The notes below the pieces were generated by a model, which worked only from the letters and a program-made list of their open reading frames with translations, made no database searches and had not been told where the DNA came from. A stretch of DNA of 64,000 nt from Fibrobacterota bacterium. Its GTDB lineage: Bacteria > Fibrobacterota > Chitinivibrionia > Chitinivibrionales > FEN-1185. This document shows, one piece after another, positions 17,655 through 25,716 of this stretch. Numbering within the stretch: position 1 is the stretch's first letter; each line of letters starts with the position of its first letter. The DNA lies in assembly GCA_003165595.1 (NCBI GenBank), contig PLWQ01000006.1:62001-126000 (forward strand). Reading direction: 5' to 3'. Made by a program: the position numbers and the translations under genes.

Positions 17655-17805
17655 AATCTTAGAAGAATTATGGAAAGTTAAGGACGAATTAGGCGAAAAG
17701 TATGGAAACAACATTGATGCTTTGGCGGACGCAATGAAAACGAAAGAGAAAGCCGAAAAGAACGGGGTCATTGACTTGTCGCATAATCAAAAAGCAGCAG
17801 CATAA
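17644..17805 (+). CDS. Small partner (probable antitoxin) of the PIN protein
   Basis: The 53-aa reading frame begins MKNEILEELWKVKDELGEKY and continues GNNIDALADAMKTKEKAEKN. It is short, charged and helical, with a basic/polar tail, like small proteins often encoded directly after PIN toxins of this group. It overlaps the toxin's 3' end by 11 nt, implying coupled translation. The order toxin-then-antitoxin is the reverse of classic vapBC. Antitoxin function is inferred from context only. Confidence 0.6.
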   Translation: MKNEILEELWKVKDELGEKYGNNIDALADAMKTKEKAEKNGVIDLSHNQKAAA

Positions 17806-17910
17806 TGTACCGAAATAAGAATACAAAATAACCGCCAGCTTGTCTTGGTCTGCTGGTTAGTGGTGCGCACAAGTGTGAAATTAGGGCGAAAATGACGTCG
17901 AACACACGGC

Positions 17911-18048
17911 CCACCAACACGCGCATGCCGGGCGGTCAAAGCCGCCCCAAATTGCCGCATTTTACATTGGAAAAGGCTCGTGTCCGCGCTTCGCTGGCAC
18001 GAGCCTAAATTATAGGCGGGAACTTCGGCATTGCGTGGAACGTTGTGG
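17911..18048 (+). repeat. attC-like imperfect palindrome A
   Basis: The left arm CCACCAAC-ACGCGCATGCCG (17911-17930) pairs with the right arm CGGCATTGCGTGG (18026-18038) and GTTGTGG (18042-18048). Internal hairpins are GGCGG-TCAAAG-CCGCC and GGCTCGTG...CACGAGCC. A 28-bp block at 17944-17971 is identical to 20503-20530. The fold (outer arms, variable central stems) resembles an integron attC site, though the core boxes do not match the GTTRRRY consensus exactly. Confidence 0.5.
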
Positions 18049-18084
18049 GGCAATTTGCCTGGCCCTTTCAAGAAAAAAATAGAA

Positions 18085-18225
18085 ATGGGCGGTCGAGAAA
18101 GAAAATTTGTTTGCGCGGAAAAAGCGCCACATCGTGTGGCGAATAAGGAGCCCGCACCGGATTTGAATTTCGACATGTTTGTCCGGTCAATGATAGGCCA
18201 ATTAACTGCGTTCGGGGATAAATAA
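18085..18225 (+). CDS. Possible small protein upstream of the methyltransferase
   Basis: The 46-aa frame (MGGRERKFVCAEKAPHRVAN ... LNFDMFVRSMIGQLTAFGDK) ends one base before the methyltransferase GTG, so it could drive coupled translation. There is no recognised family and no clear Shine-Dalgarno site. A 7-bp dyad CGCCACA-TCG-TGTGGCG lies within it. It may be only leader sequence. Confidence 0.35.
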   Translation: MGGRERKFVCAEKAPHRVANKEPAPDLNFDMFVRSMIGQLTAFGDK

Positions 18226-18226
18226 C

Positions 18227-19147
18227 GTGCCTAAGACAATACATGAAATCCATACCTCGCATTGCTTGATTAATGGCGATTCGCGGGACCTTTCTTTCAT
18301 AAACAATGAAACCGTGCATCTGGTCATTACGTCGCCGCCCTACTGGAACCTCAAGCGATATAACGACAGCCCGGCGCAAATGGGCCATATTGACGATTAT
18401 GAAGATTTTCTATCCGAATTGTCCAAGGTCTGGCGCGAAGTCCACCGAATCCTTGTTCCCGGTGGCAGGCTGGTTTGCGTCGTTGGCGACGTTTGCCTTT
18501 CAAGAAAAGAGCACGGCCGGCATCTGGTCATGCCTCTGCATGCCGACATTCAGGTACTGTGCAGAAAAATCGGGCTCGATAACCTTAATCCGATAATCTG
18601 GCATAAAATATCGAATGCCAAATTTGAAGCGAATACGAGCGCGAAATTCCTGGGCAAGCCTTATGAACCGAATGCGATAATAAAAAACGACATTGAATTT
18701 ATCCTTATGCAACGGAAACCGGGCGGCTACAGACAGCCGACCGAGATCCAGAGAAAATTAAGCATGATCCCAAAGGACAAATTTGACGCATGGTTCAGCC
18801 AGATCTGGAATATTACCGGTGAATCGACACGAGAGCATCCGGCACCCTATCCTCTTGAACTTGCAGACCGTTTGGTGCGGATGTTTTCATTTGTCGGAGA
18901 CGTTGTTCTTGATCCATTCTGTGGTTCAGGAACAAGTATGTTGGCTGCTATGCAATCTGGCCGACATAGTATTGGAATTGAGATTGACCCGGAATACTGC
19001 AACATGATTGAGCATCGCATGGATCATAATTCTCTTTTTAAGACATCCTCGTTCCTTCGCTTGAATCCCGCTAAAAAGAAAATCAACGGCGAACTGATTG
19101 ATTTTTACAACAAGGTAGAACGCGAATATTCTTCTTTGGTCGCATAA
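18227..19147 (+). CDS. Site-specific DNA methyltransferase (N4/N6, SPPY type)
   Basis: The 306-aa enzyme transfers a methyl group from S-adenosylmethionine to a base amino group. Motif IV LVITSPPYWNLKRY (about residue 35) comes before motif I VLDPFCGSGTSMLAAMQSGR (about 225), i.e. the β-type order; SPPY is typical of the N4-cytosine/N6-adenine group. GIEIDPEYC carries motif II. The start is GTG at 18227, one base after a small upstream frame. No restriction endonuclease is adjacent, so it is an orphan or the survivor of a restriction-modification pair. AT-richer than the core genes, it lies between two attC-like palindromes and probably travelled as a cassette. Confidence 0.88.
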   Translation: MPKTIHEIHTSHCLINGDSRDLSFINNETVHLVITSPPYWNLKRYNDSPAQMGHIDDYEDFLSELSKVWREVHRILVPGGRLVCVVGDVCLSRKEHGRHLVMPLHADIQVLCRKIGLDNLNPIIWHKISNAKFEANTSAKFLGKPYEPNAIIKNDIEFILMQRKPGGYRQPTEIQRKLSMIPKDKFDAWFSQIWNITGESTREHPAPYPLELADRLVRMFSFVGDVVLDPFCGSGTSMLAAMQSGRHSIGIEIDPEYCNMIEHRMDHNSLFKTSSFLRLNPAKKKINGELIDFYNKVEREYSSLVA

Positions 19148-19275
19148 AACGCTCTACCTGTGCCCGTCCTTGGCTCAAGTATAAACGGCGCAAAGTGCAA
19201 AAATCAAAATCCAGTGAACGCAGGCAAACCGCTCCCCTCTCAGGTCAGCAGGAGATCTACGATTGTGGAACCAAT

Positions 19276-19460
19276 CTTTTGCCCGGCGTTAGTTGGACCG
19301 GCGGGTTTGCCGCTTGACATGACGGTTTCGCCACCCGTCATGGTTCGACTGGCTCACCACGGGTGTCAGCCAGTCATGTCAAAGACTCCGCCGCGGCTTC
19401 CGTCGGGTAGCGAGATTGTAGGCGGGCACGGCGGGCGGGTGCGTGGGAAGTTGCAAGCAA
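19276..19460 (+). repeat. Composite repeat B (structured-repeat left end plus attC-like right arm)
   Basis: It starts CTTTTGCCCGGCGTTAGTTGG, the left end of the ~147-bp family. It then has a different interior with long inverted arms (CATGACGGTTTCGCCACCCG, then CGTCATGG; GACTGGCT...AGCCAGTC). It ends in a right arm (19410-19436) that matches 25 of 27 bases at 22421-22447. Together with the flanking spacer it fills the gap between the methyltransferase and rhuM. Confidence 0.5.
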
Positions 19461-19599
19461 TTCTTGCGTTCAATGAGATTGATAAGTTTGCGCCTAAGAA
19501 AATTCAGGTAAGACCTGGTTAAATCTATTTTGAATATAGAAGAATGCAGCGCCCCAAAACACGCCGCGTCGTACGGCAATTTAAGCAAAGAGATTAGCG

Positions 19600-20442
19600 A
19601 TGAAGAAAAAAGCAATGGTAGATAGAAGCCTCCCCTCCGTACCCACTCCCTTCGTCCTTTATACTGCCGCTGATGGCAAGGTTAAGGTTGAGGTATTCGT
19701 TCAAGATGAAACGGTATGGCTGACTCAGAAGCATATGTCTGAACTGTTTTCAGTCGATGTTCGTACGATAAGCGAGCACCTCCGCAATATTTTTGACAGC
19801 AACGAGTTGGAAGAATCGGCAACCGTCCGGAAAATCCGGACAGTTCAAAAAGAAGGTACCCGCGATGTATCACGCGAACTTGCTTTCTATAACCTTGATG
19901 CCATTATTGCCATCGGGTACCGCGTAAATTCGTATCAGGCGACGCAATTCCGCATATGGGCGACAAAAACACTAAAAGAGTTCATTATCAAAGGCTTTGT
20001 TCTGGACGACGACCGGCTCAAAAATGGAAAGACCTTTTTTGGCAAGGATTATTTCGAGGAACTACTTGAACGTATCAGGGAAATTCGCGCGAGTGAGCGC
20101 CGGTTTTACCAGAAGATAACTGATATTTATGCGCTTGCGGCTGATTACGACAAAAATTCGCCTATTACCAAGGAGTTTTTCGCTACAGTTCAGAATAAAT
20201 TGCATTGGGCAATTACCGGGAAAACCGCTGCAGAAATAATTTACGATTCAGCTGATGCAAAAAGGATTTATATGGGGCTTACCAGTTGGAAGCAGGCGCC
20301 TGACGGCAAGATAATGAAAACAGATGTTGTGGTTGCAAAGAATTACTTGAATAAAGCGCATATCGACGAACTAAACAGAATCGTCTCTGCATATCTTGAC
20401 CTCGCTGAGAACCAAGCGAAACGCCAGAATAAACCTGTTTAA
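19600..20442 (+). CDS. rhuM: RhuM-family protein, C-terminally shortened
   Basis: The 280-aa protein matches the RhuM family: VWLTQKHMSELFSVDVRTISEHLRNIFDSNEL (winged-helix-like DNA-binding part), then FYNLDAIIAIGYRVNSYQATQFRIWATKTLKEFIIKGF, and FFATVQNKLHWAITGKTAAEIIYDRAD-like sequence. Full-length members run to about 340 aa and continue after SAYLDLAENQAKR with IPMTMxDWA and an α-helical tail. Here it stops 4 residues later, immediately before palindrome C, so the last ~60 residues are missing. Its function is unclear; the family is often found in defence and mobile islands. Confidence 0.85.
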   Translation: MKKKAMVDRSLPSVPTPFVLYTAADGKVKVEVFVQDETVWLTQKHMSELFSVDVRTISEHLRNIFDSNELEESATVRKIRTVQKEGTRDVSRELAFYNLDAIIAIGYRVNSYQATQFRIWATKTLKEFIIKGFVLDDDRLKNGKTFFGKDYFEELLERIREIRASERRFYQKITDIYALAADYDKNSPITKEFFATVQNKLHWAITGKTAAEIIYDSADAKRIYMGLTSWKQAPDGKIMKTDVVVAKNYLNKAHIDELNRIVSAYLDLAENQAKRQNKPV

Positions 20443-20464
20443 GAATGTATGGTAGCGTTCCAAT

Positions 20465-20570
20465 TTACGTGTCCACAACACGCGCATGCCAGACGCAGAG
20501 CTGCCCCAAATTGCCGCATTTTACATTGGACAGATTTTAGGCGGGCACGGTAGTCGGGTGTGTGGAGCGT
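20465..20570 (+). repeat. attC-like imperfect palindrome C
   Basis: The left arm GTCCACAACACGCGCATGCC shares CCAC-AACACGCGCATGCC with palindrome A. The 28-bp block at 20503-20530 is identical to that in A. The right arm TAGGCGGGCACGG (20538-20550), followed by GGGTGTGTGGAGCGTT, is shared with B and D. It begins just after the truncated rhuM. Confidence 0.5.
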
Positions 20571-20704
20571 TTTTACTGATAATTTGCCCGGCATAGGAAG
20601 AAACCGCTTCGGGCGCAATACCGGTCGATAATCAGCAGAGGGTTAGAGTCTCAAGGAAATCAAAGCTGACCACAATTTTTAAATTGCATGAGAAAGGGAC
20701 GTCT

Positions 20705-22339
20705 ATGAATGTCTCCACGAGTTTAATAAGGATCTTTTTGCCGGCTAGTTTCCTGGGCTTGCTTTTCTTCGTCTCATGTGCTCAATCGCAAAGCAATCCG
20801 AATGTAACCACAGCGAGTACCGTCAGCCCGAATTCGTCCGTGTTGCAGAGAGTCGATAATCTCGAATATCGTTTGAATCTAGAATCAACTAATTCCGAAA
20901 AGCGGTACAAGGACTTTTCTGACGTAGTCACCCTTGTTGGGTCTCTGTTTGGGGGATTTATTGCTCTCTTCACTATCCTGACCTTTGTTATTAATTTCTT
21001 GCGTGACCAACAGCAGCGTAAAGACTATTTGACGGAACGCAAATTCTATGAGGAGCGTGCAATCAACACCGAAAAGCGCGATACCAAATCCGCAGAGCAG
21101 CAGATCAATCTTGGAAATAACGTATTGACTCACTCTAACGATATTCTCGCACAACAGATTGATAATATTAACAAACTGGGATCAGTAATTGCTTTGGTTC
21201 GAGATACATTCCAGCTTCAATTCAACCGCGAAAAGGCACAAAGCAATTTGGTGGAAATGCTTAATGCAACCAACAAAGTTGTCGAACAACTCCAGAATGA
21301 TTTTCAACGAAAATTTGACGACGCGGCCCAGTTAATGTTAAACAATTTCAAGAACTACAAAGCCATGGACTGGCCATCTATTTCGGACGAAGCCTTAAAC
21401 CTCGCAGCAAGGGCTAGAACCAAATTCGAAGGAGTCCCGGCACATATTCTTGAAAAAGAAAAAATCAACAGGCCCTATGAACTAGCCTGGATTTTTCAAT
21501 TGATGGGCACCAGCGCTTTTTATGCCAACGATATCGCTTCTGCGCTTTCCCAACTCAAAGATGCCGACGACATCTTCAATTCCTGTCCATTCCGACCCGA
21601 TTATGGCCTTAAACATGCATACACGAAATATTTTCTTGGATTAATTGAAAAGAACTGGCAACAAGAGACCGGGGTTACGCGCAGTAACCTAAAAGCGGCC
21701 TTTGACTACCTGCAAAAGGCTTGCGATCTGGTTAAGGAAGATAATAAACAATTCCTCATCCCAATCACATTTGCAGAGGTTCAATCATATCGTGACGATC
21801 AACGCGACGATGCGAACAGATTAATTGATGACATTCTCAATCGTTTTGACAGAATTGGTTATGAATCCTTAGACAATAACCAACGCTCGCTGTTCATGCG
21901 AACGAACTTGCTCAAAGGCAATATTTTGTTCAAAGCGAAGGATCCGACGTGCTGCAACTGGTATAGAAACGTATTTGAAAGGAACAAGACAAACGCCTAT
22001 GCACACCTATCATATGCACATTCGCTCCCGCCAAATAAGGCCCAGGAAGCCGGAGAACATTGGAAGCTTGGGCTAAATTACTTGATAAGTTCCGGAGCTG
22101 TCCGAAAAAGAGAAACAACAACGAGAGTAATGGCGCTCACATGGGCAATTGTAGCAGCGACAAAGTGTAATGACAAAAACAGTTTGGAAGGATATGGAAA
22201 TGAACTGGAATCAGCGTCAAAGAATTTACAAAGCATTGGCCAGCGCATACCCCTTTTCTTCTCTCCTATTTCAAAGGACTTGCTAACTATCGAAGACTTG
22301 AAAAATCAATTAGATCAATATCTTGGACAAAAAACCTGA
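20705..22339 (+). CDS. Membrane-anchored coiled-coil protein with helical (TPR-like) repeats
   Basis: The 544-aa protein has an N-terminal signal (SLIRIFLPASFLGLLFFVSC; a possible lipoprotein Cys) and a second hydrophobic helix VVTLVGSLFGGFIALFTILTFVINFL near residue 80. A long coiled coil follows (about 90-220, ending LQNDFQRKFDDAAQLML). The C-terminal half (about 240-540) is rich in paired helices such as YELAWIFQLMGTSAFYANDIASALSQLKDADDIF and NAYAHLSYAHSLPPNKAQEAGEHW, which read as TPR-like repeats. ATG 20705 has AAAGGGAC upstream; the TTG at 20684 does not. AT-rich, on its own between palindromes C and D. No function can be named. Confidence 0.75.
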   Translation: MNVSTSLIRIFLPASFLGLLFFVSCAQSQSNPNVTTASTVSPNSSVLQRVDNLEYRLNLESTNSEKRYKDFSDVVTLVGSLFGGFIALFTILTFVINFLRDQQQRKDYLTERKFYEERAINTEKRDTKSAEQQINLGNNVLTHSNDILAQQIDNINKLGSVIALVRDTFQLQFNREKAQSNLVEMLNATNKVVEQLQNDFQRKFDDAAQLMLNNFKNYKAMDWPSISDEALNLAARARTKFEGVPAHILEKEKINRPYELAWIFQLMGTSAFYANDIASALSQLKDADDIFNSCPFRPDYGLKHAYTKYFLGLIEKNWQQETGVTRSNLKAAFDYLQKACDLVKEDNKQFLIPITFAEVQSYRDDQRDDANRLIDDILNRFDRIGYESLDNNQRSLFMRTNLLKGNILFKAKDPTCCNWYRNVFERNKTNAYAHLSYAHSLPPNKAQEAGEHWKLGLNYLISSGAVRKRETTTRVMALTWAIVAATKCNDKNSLEGYGNELESASKNLQSIGQRIPLFFSPISKDLLTIEDLKNQLDQYLGQKT

Positions 22340-22348
22340 AGCACAGGT

Positions 22349-22470
22349 TCCCCGCACATCCGTCCGAACGTCTTCGATATATCACCCGGTGTGCACGATC
22401 ATCCGTGACTGTGCGCCGTGGCGAGATCATAGGCGGGCACGGCGGGCTGTGCGCACACGTTGCGGTTTTT
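22349..22470 (+). repeat. attC-like imperfect palindrome D
   Basis: GCGAGATCATAGGCGGGCAC begins a 27-base block (22421-22447) matching 25 of 27 bases with 19410-19436. A weaker left arm (CCCCGCACATCCGTCC) precedes it. It lies between the membrane protein gene and the radical SAM gene, in the same place as the other spacers. Confidence 0.45.
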
Positions 22471-22500
22471 TGTCAACCATCCTGATACCCGTGAAAAACC

Positions 22501-23283
22501 TTGTCCATAACCATTCCCGTGCAAAACATCACCCGTAAATCCCTCATCTACAAAAGCGGCCTTGGCTTCTATTGCGTGAACCATGCGCAGGGCTGCAGCC
22601 ACGGGTGCAGGTATCCGTGCTATGCGTTTTCCATGGCTGGCCGTTACGGCCGGTCGGCAGGGTATGATGACTGGTGCAGGCCAAAGCTTGTTGCAAATGC
22701 CCCGGCGCTGCTGGACAAGGAGCTTCCGAAGCTGAAGAAGAAGCTTGGTGTTTCTGCGGATGCGGATGAATTCCGCATACATTTGTGCCTGACCACGGAC
22801 CCGTTCATGGTCGGCTGGCCGGAAATTCGGGCCATGAGCCTGCGCATTGTCGAGAAAATCAATGCCGCCGGCCTTACCTGCGATATTTTGACAAAGGGCA
22901 TTCTTCCCCGCGAACTGGCAGGCCCCGCATTCAATAAGAAGAATCGTTACGGGATAAGCATCGTGTCACTCGACGAGGATTTCCGGAAGCGCTGGGAGCC
23001 GGGAGCTGCCCCGTACGCGGACCGCATAGGCGCTTTGCGGTACCTGCACGACAGGGGCTTTCCCACGTATGCGCATATCGAGCCGTATCCGACACCAAAT
23101 ATTTTCAAGCAGGATATAGCAGCGCTGGTGAATGCCGTAGCCTTTGTTGACTCCCTGTACTTCGGCGGCTGGAACTACAGTACCGCGGCAGAGAAATACC
23201 CGGACCGTACGGCGTTTTACGAGGAGCAATCCAGGATAGTAAAAGCGTTATGCCGCAAACATAACATTGAGTGCGAAATGTAG
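22501..23283 (+). CDS. Radical SAM protein with CX3CX3C cluster motif
   Basis: The 260-aa protein has QGCSHGCRYPCYAFSMAGRYG near its start. Cysteines 32, 36 and 40 form CX3CX3C instead of the usual CX3CX2C. RIHLCLTTDPFMVGWPEIRAMSLRI, LTCDILTKGILPREL and YGISIVSLDEDFRKRWEPGAAP are conserved in a spore-photoproduct-lyase-like group of small radical SAM proteins. It is presumably cytoplasmic. The start is uncertain: TTG 22501 gives the longest frame, and GTG 22519 (MQNITRKSLIYKSG) fits the family better. It is the last gene of the palindrome-separated series. The substrate is unknown. Confidence 0.8.
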   Translation: MSITIPVQNITRKSLIYKSGLGFYCVNHAQGCSHGCRYPCYAFSMAGRYGRSAGYDDWCRPKLVANAPALLDKELPKLKKKLGVSADADEFRIHLCLTTDPFMVGWPEIRAMSLRIVEKINAAGLTCDILTKGILPRELAGPAFNKKNRYGISIVSLDEDFRKRWEPGAAPYADRIGALRYLHDRGFPTYAHIEPYPTPNIFKQDIAALVNAVAFVDSLYFGGWNYSTAAEKYPDRTAFYEEQSRIVKALCRKHNIECEM

Positions 23284-23453
23284 GTATCAGGAAGGATTAC
23301 AGTCCTATGCCCCCCAAAAGAACGTGGCGGCTTGTGCCGTGGGTGTATTGAGGGATTTGTCTCGTCTTGACAGGATCACGGGCAGGTCGTACAATCAGGA
23401 CTGCGGCGGACCCTGCTTCGGAATCTCTGCCGGCATCCCCACGGAGGATTTTC

Positions 23454-24431
23454 ATGCGCCCGATTACCCTGTCCTTTCTTTTCTGTCTGCTTCCCGCGGC
23501 AATTGCCGCAAACACAATCCATGTTCCTCACGATTACGCATTGCTGCAATCTGCGGTTGACGCATCTGCAGCCCGCGATACGATCGTCTGCGATAGTGTC
23601 AAGGACCCGGATTCGATAAGGATCATGGGCAAAACCAACCTGGTGGTTCAGGGCGTGTTACCGGTCGGCAGCACAAGAATCACCACAGTCATGTTCATCA
23701 AAAACAGCTCCTGTGCCTTGGAGAACCTCTCTTTTGCCGGCGCAAAGGGATATGACGGCAGCAACAATAACAGCTGTAAAAGCGCTCCCGGGCTCGACGG
23801 AAGACCCGGAGCAGACGCGATTGTCCTGGACAGTTCAACCGTTGCCGTTACGGGGTGCACTGCAAGGGGCGGCGACGGCGGATCCTACGGGATAAGCTAC
23901 CAGAGCGGCATGCTGTGCCTCTGCGGGTCAAAAGGAATACCGGGAACCGCGCTTAAAGCGCATCATTCGACGGTCTACCTGGAAAACGATTCCCTGTTGT
24001 CAGGAACATGCGCCGGCACCTCGATCGCCGGCTGCTTCACCAATACCTGCACGGTGCAGGGTTTCGGCTGCACGGGCCTGGAAGGGACGGAGATTGACAC
24101 GAGCCGGTCGATCATAAGTTCCATCAGCCTGGACTCGTCATCGACCGCCGGGCCGGCCGCAACCCCGGTCAATGGCCGGTATACCCCCCACTTTGCACCG
24201 TTGCGGCATCGCGTGCTGGTGTCCGCATCCGGCTTTCTTGCAATTCCGGATGATATCAGGGCGCCGTATTCCGTTTCTGTTTTCAATGCAAGGGGAAGTC
24301 TGGTGTGGTACCGGAACCGTGTTGCTTCACGGCAATGCAATTTTGCAAACCAGCTCGGCCGGGGGATCTACATGGTTTGTGTGCAATCGGCTCATGTGAA
24401 AATCTCGGGCAGGTGGGTGAATTCCCGATAG
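23454..24431 (+). CDS. Exported protein, right-handed β-helix-like, with sorting-like C-terminus
   Basis: The 325-aa protein starts at 23454 with GGAGG eight bases upstream and a clear signal peptide (MRPITLSFLFCLLPAAIAA). Residues 20-200 resemble a parallel β-helix (TIHVPHDYALLQSAVDASAA, then strand-turn units with many N, S and G), and contain several cysteines (CTAR, LCLCGS, CAGT, CFTNTC, GFGCTG). The last 80 residues (SVSVFNARGSLVWYRNR ... LGRGIYMVCVQ) look like a degenerate sorting domain. It is likely surface-exposed or secreted; its role is unknown. GC content is again like the core genes. Confidence 0.7.
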   Translation: MRPITLSFLFCLLPAAIAANTIHVPHDYALLQSAVDASAARDTIVCDSVKDPDSIRIMGKTNLVVQGVLPVGSTRITTVMFIKNSSCALENLSFAGAKGYDGSNNNSCKSAPGLDGRPGADAIVLDSSTVAVTGCTARGGDGGSYGISYQSGMLCLCGSKGIPGTALKAHHSTVYLENDSLLSGTCAGTSIAGCFTNTCTVQGFGCTGLEGTEIDTSRSIISSISLDSSSTAGPAATPVNGRYTPHFAPLRHRVLVSASGFLAIPDDIRAPYSVSVFNARGSLVWYRNRVASRQCNFANQLGRGIYMVCVQSAHVKISGRWVNSR

Positions 24432-24490
24432 AAGTCTTTGAATTACCGATTGAACGCACGGGCAAAACTATCAAAAGGAAACGGCGGAAA

Positions 24491-24604
24491 ATGAAAGAAG
24501 CAAATCCTGTAAATATCAAAGAGATGAACTTCGTTCAATTGTTTGAACAGATTTCTCCGGAAGAGATAAGCGACAAAGTACGCTTTGCAATTGTGGCAAT
24601 AAGC
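24491..24604 (+). pseudogene. N-terminal remnant of a flavin-reductase-like gene, cut by a repeat
   Basis: From ATG 24491 the frame reads MKEANPVNIKEMNFVQLFEQ, then ISPEEISDKV, which resembles the start of flavin reductase (FMN-binding split-barrel) proteins. After about 35 codons it runs into the structured repeat at 24605 and loses similarity. The rest of the gene is not found downstream. Family assignment from this short stretch is tentative. Confidence 0.45.
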
Positions 24605-24749
24605 TTCTGCCCAACGTTAGGTGGACCGAAGGGTGCGCGAGAGCGCAGGGCTGCCTGACCGCGGCCAGAGGCCGTGGCGGCAGGCAGCACCGAGGCCTTG
24701 GCCGAGCCCGCAGGGAGACCGGCCCCGCGGAGCGGGGCAACGCCCAATT
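24605..24749 (+). repeat. Interspersed structured repeat, full copy (+)
   Basis: The left end TTCTGCCCAACGTTAGGTGG and right end GGGGCAACGCCCAATTT frame a near-ideal copy. Hairpins: TGCGC-GAGA-GCGCA; outer GCTGCCTG/CAGGCAGC with inner CGCGGCC-AGA-GGCCGTGG; GGCC-TT-GGCC; CCCCGC-GGA-GCGGGG. It interrupts the remnant at 24491. About 45 bp past the end are also shared with 27238-27285. Confidence 0.8.
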
Positions 24750-24893
24750 TCTTATCTTGTTATTGCAGCGGGGCACCCGGATCTATTTTTTGATCTCCCT
24801 GCACCCGCTCAGCAAACCAAAGCTGCATTTAATTCTATTTTCTCTGTGTCCTCTGTGTCTCTGTGGTGAATTTCCGGTATTAGAGGAGCCCGC

Positions 24894-25325
24894 ATGAATT
24901 CAAAAAAATATCCCCTCCCCTCTTTTCTTTCGGGAACATGCACCGTGGAAACCTACGAAAAATGGTTGGAAAAACGCGGTGATGAAATTCGCAAGCGAGA
25001 CCTCGCTCGGGGCAAGCCGTTCGCCTTGACGTGTCAGGTGGCCTTTTACAAACAGAAAATCCATGAAGCCGTGGCCAACAGCGGCGGCATCGACCCCTAT
25101 ACCGGCGAAACCCTGCGTTGGGACCTTATCGGCACATGGTACGAGGAACGCGCAAAGACCTTCGACAGGGCTTTCTTTCTTTTGCCCACGGTCGACCATA
25201 CCGACCCGGAGGCCGCGGTGCTGGATTTCGAAATATGCTCGTGGCTGGTCAACACTTGCAAGAACCTCCTGAATCCAAACGAGTTCGTTGCGTTCTGCGG
25301 GAAGGTGGTGGAGTACCGGAAATAG
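24894..25325 (+). CDS. Small HNH-nuclease-like protein
   Basis: The 143-aa protein starts after AGAGGAGCCCGC. Its core reads GGIDPYTGETLRWDLIG ... FLLPTVDHTDPEAAVLDFEICSWLVNTCKNLLNPNEF. The DPYTGE turn, the VDH pair and the N..K..L helix resemble an HNH ββα-metal fold with His in the 'DH' position, but the CxxC pairs seen in many HNH proteins are absent. It may be a nuclease or an HNH-derived binding protein. It has no strong operon partner; the P-loop ATPase starts 390 bp downstream in the same orientation. Confidence 0.6.
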   Translation: MNSKKYPLPSFLSGTCTVETYEKWLEKRGDEIRKRDLARGKPFALTCQVAFYKQKIHEAVANSGGIDPYTGETLRWDLIGTWYEERAKTFDRAFFLLPTVDHTDPEAAVLDFEICSWLVNTCKNLLNPNEFVAFCGKVVEYRK

Positions 25326-25716
25326 CAGCGCCACAAACCTGCCCGATTCTTCTCGGTAAACACAATCCAAACCAATCGCGTTCTCGGAGCATCCTTGATC
25401 GTTCACAGATTGCAAAGACTAGAATCTACCAAGCATTGGACGCGAGGTTGCCTTCAGCCTGTGCTTTGATGCCCCTCTCATTGTCTTCGCTTCGCTCGCG
25501 GTGCAACGCAGGCAATCAAGCCACCACATTCTTTGATCAAATGTCATGCGCAATAGGTTGGAACGCGCAGCGCGGGCCGCCACTTCTCTGGACGCGAGGG
25601 AAGAACTCTGCATTTTACCAGGCGACTAATTCAGTATTTTATTCCCCGATTCAATTATTTTATAACACTATGTGAACTGCATCTCATGATTACCAACACG
25701 GCAAGGAGCCATATCT
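25326..25716. other. Intergenic stretch without a convincing gene
   Basis: These 391 bases between the HNH-like gene and the ATPase hold only short frames, including one of 64 codons on the minus strand (25419-25613) without a recognised family or ribosome site. The last 100 bases are AT-rich and probably contain the ATPase promoter; AAGGAG ends 10 bases before its ATG. Confidence 0.5.

Noticed and set aside
17911-22470. Canonical class 1 or Vibrio-type integron
   Set aside because: The core boxes are not GTTRRRY/RYYYAAC and no intI is present, so only 'attC-like' is claimed.
25419-25613. 64-codon frame on the - strand
   Set aside because: It has no ribosome site or known family; composition alone is not enough.
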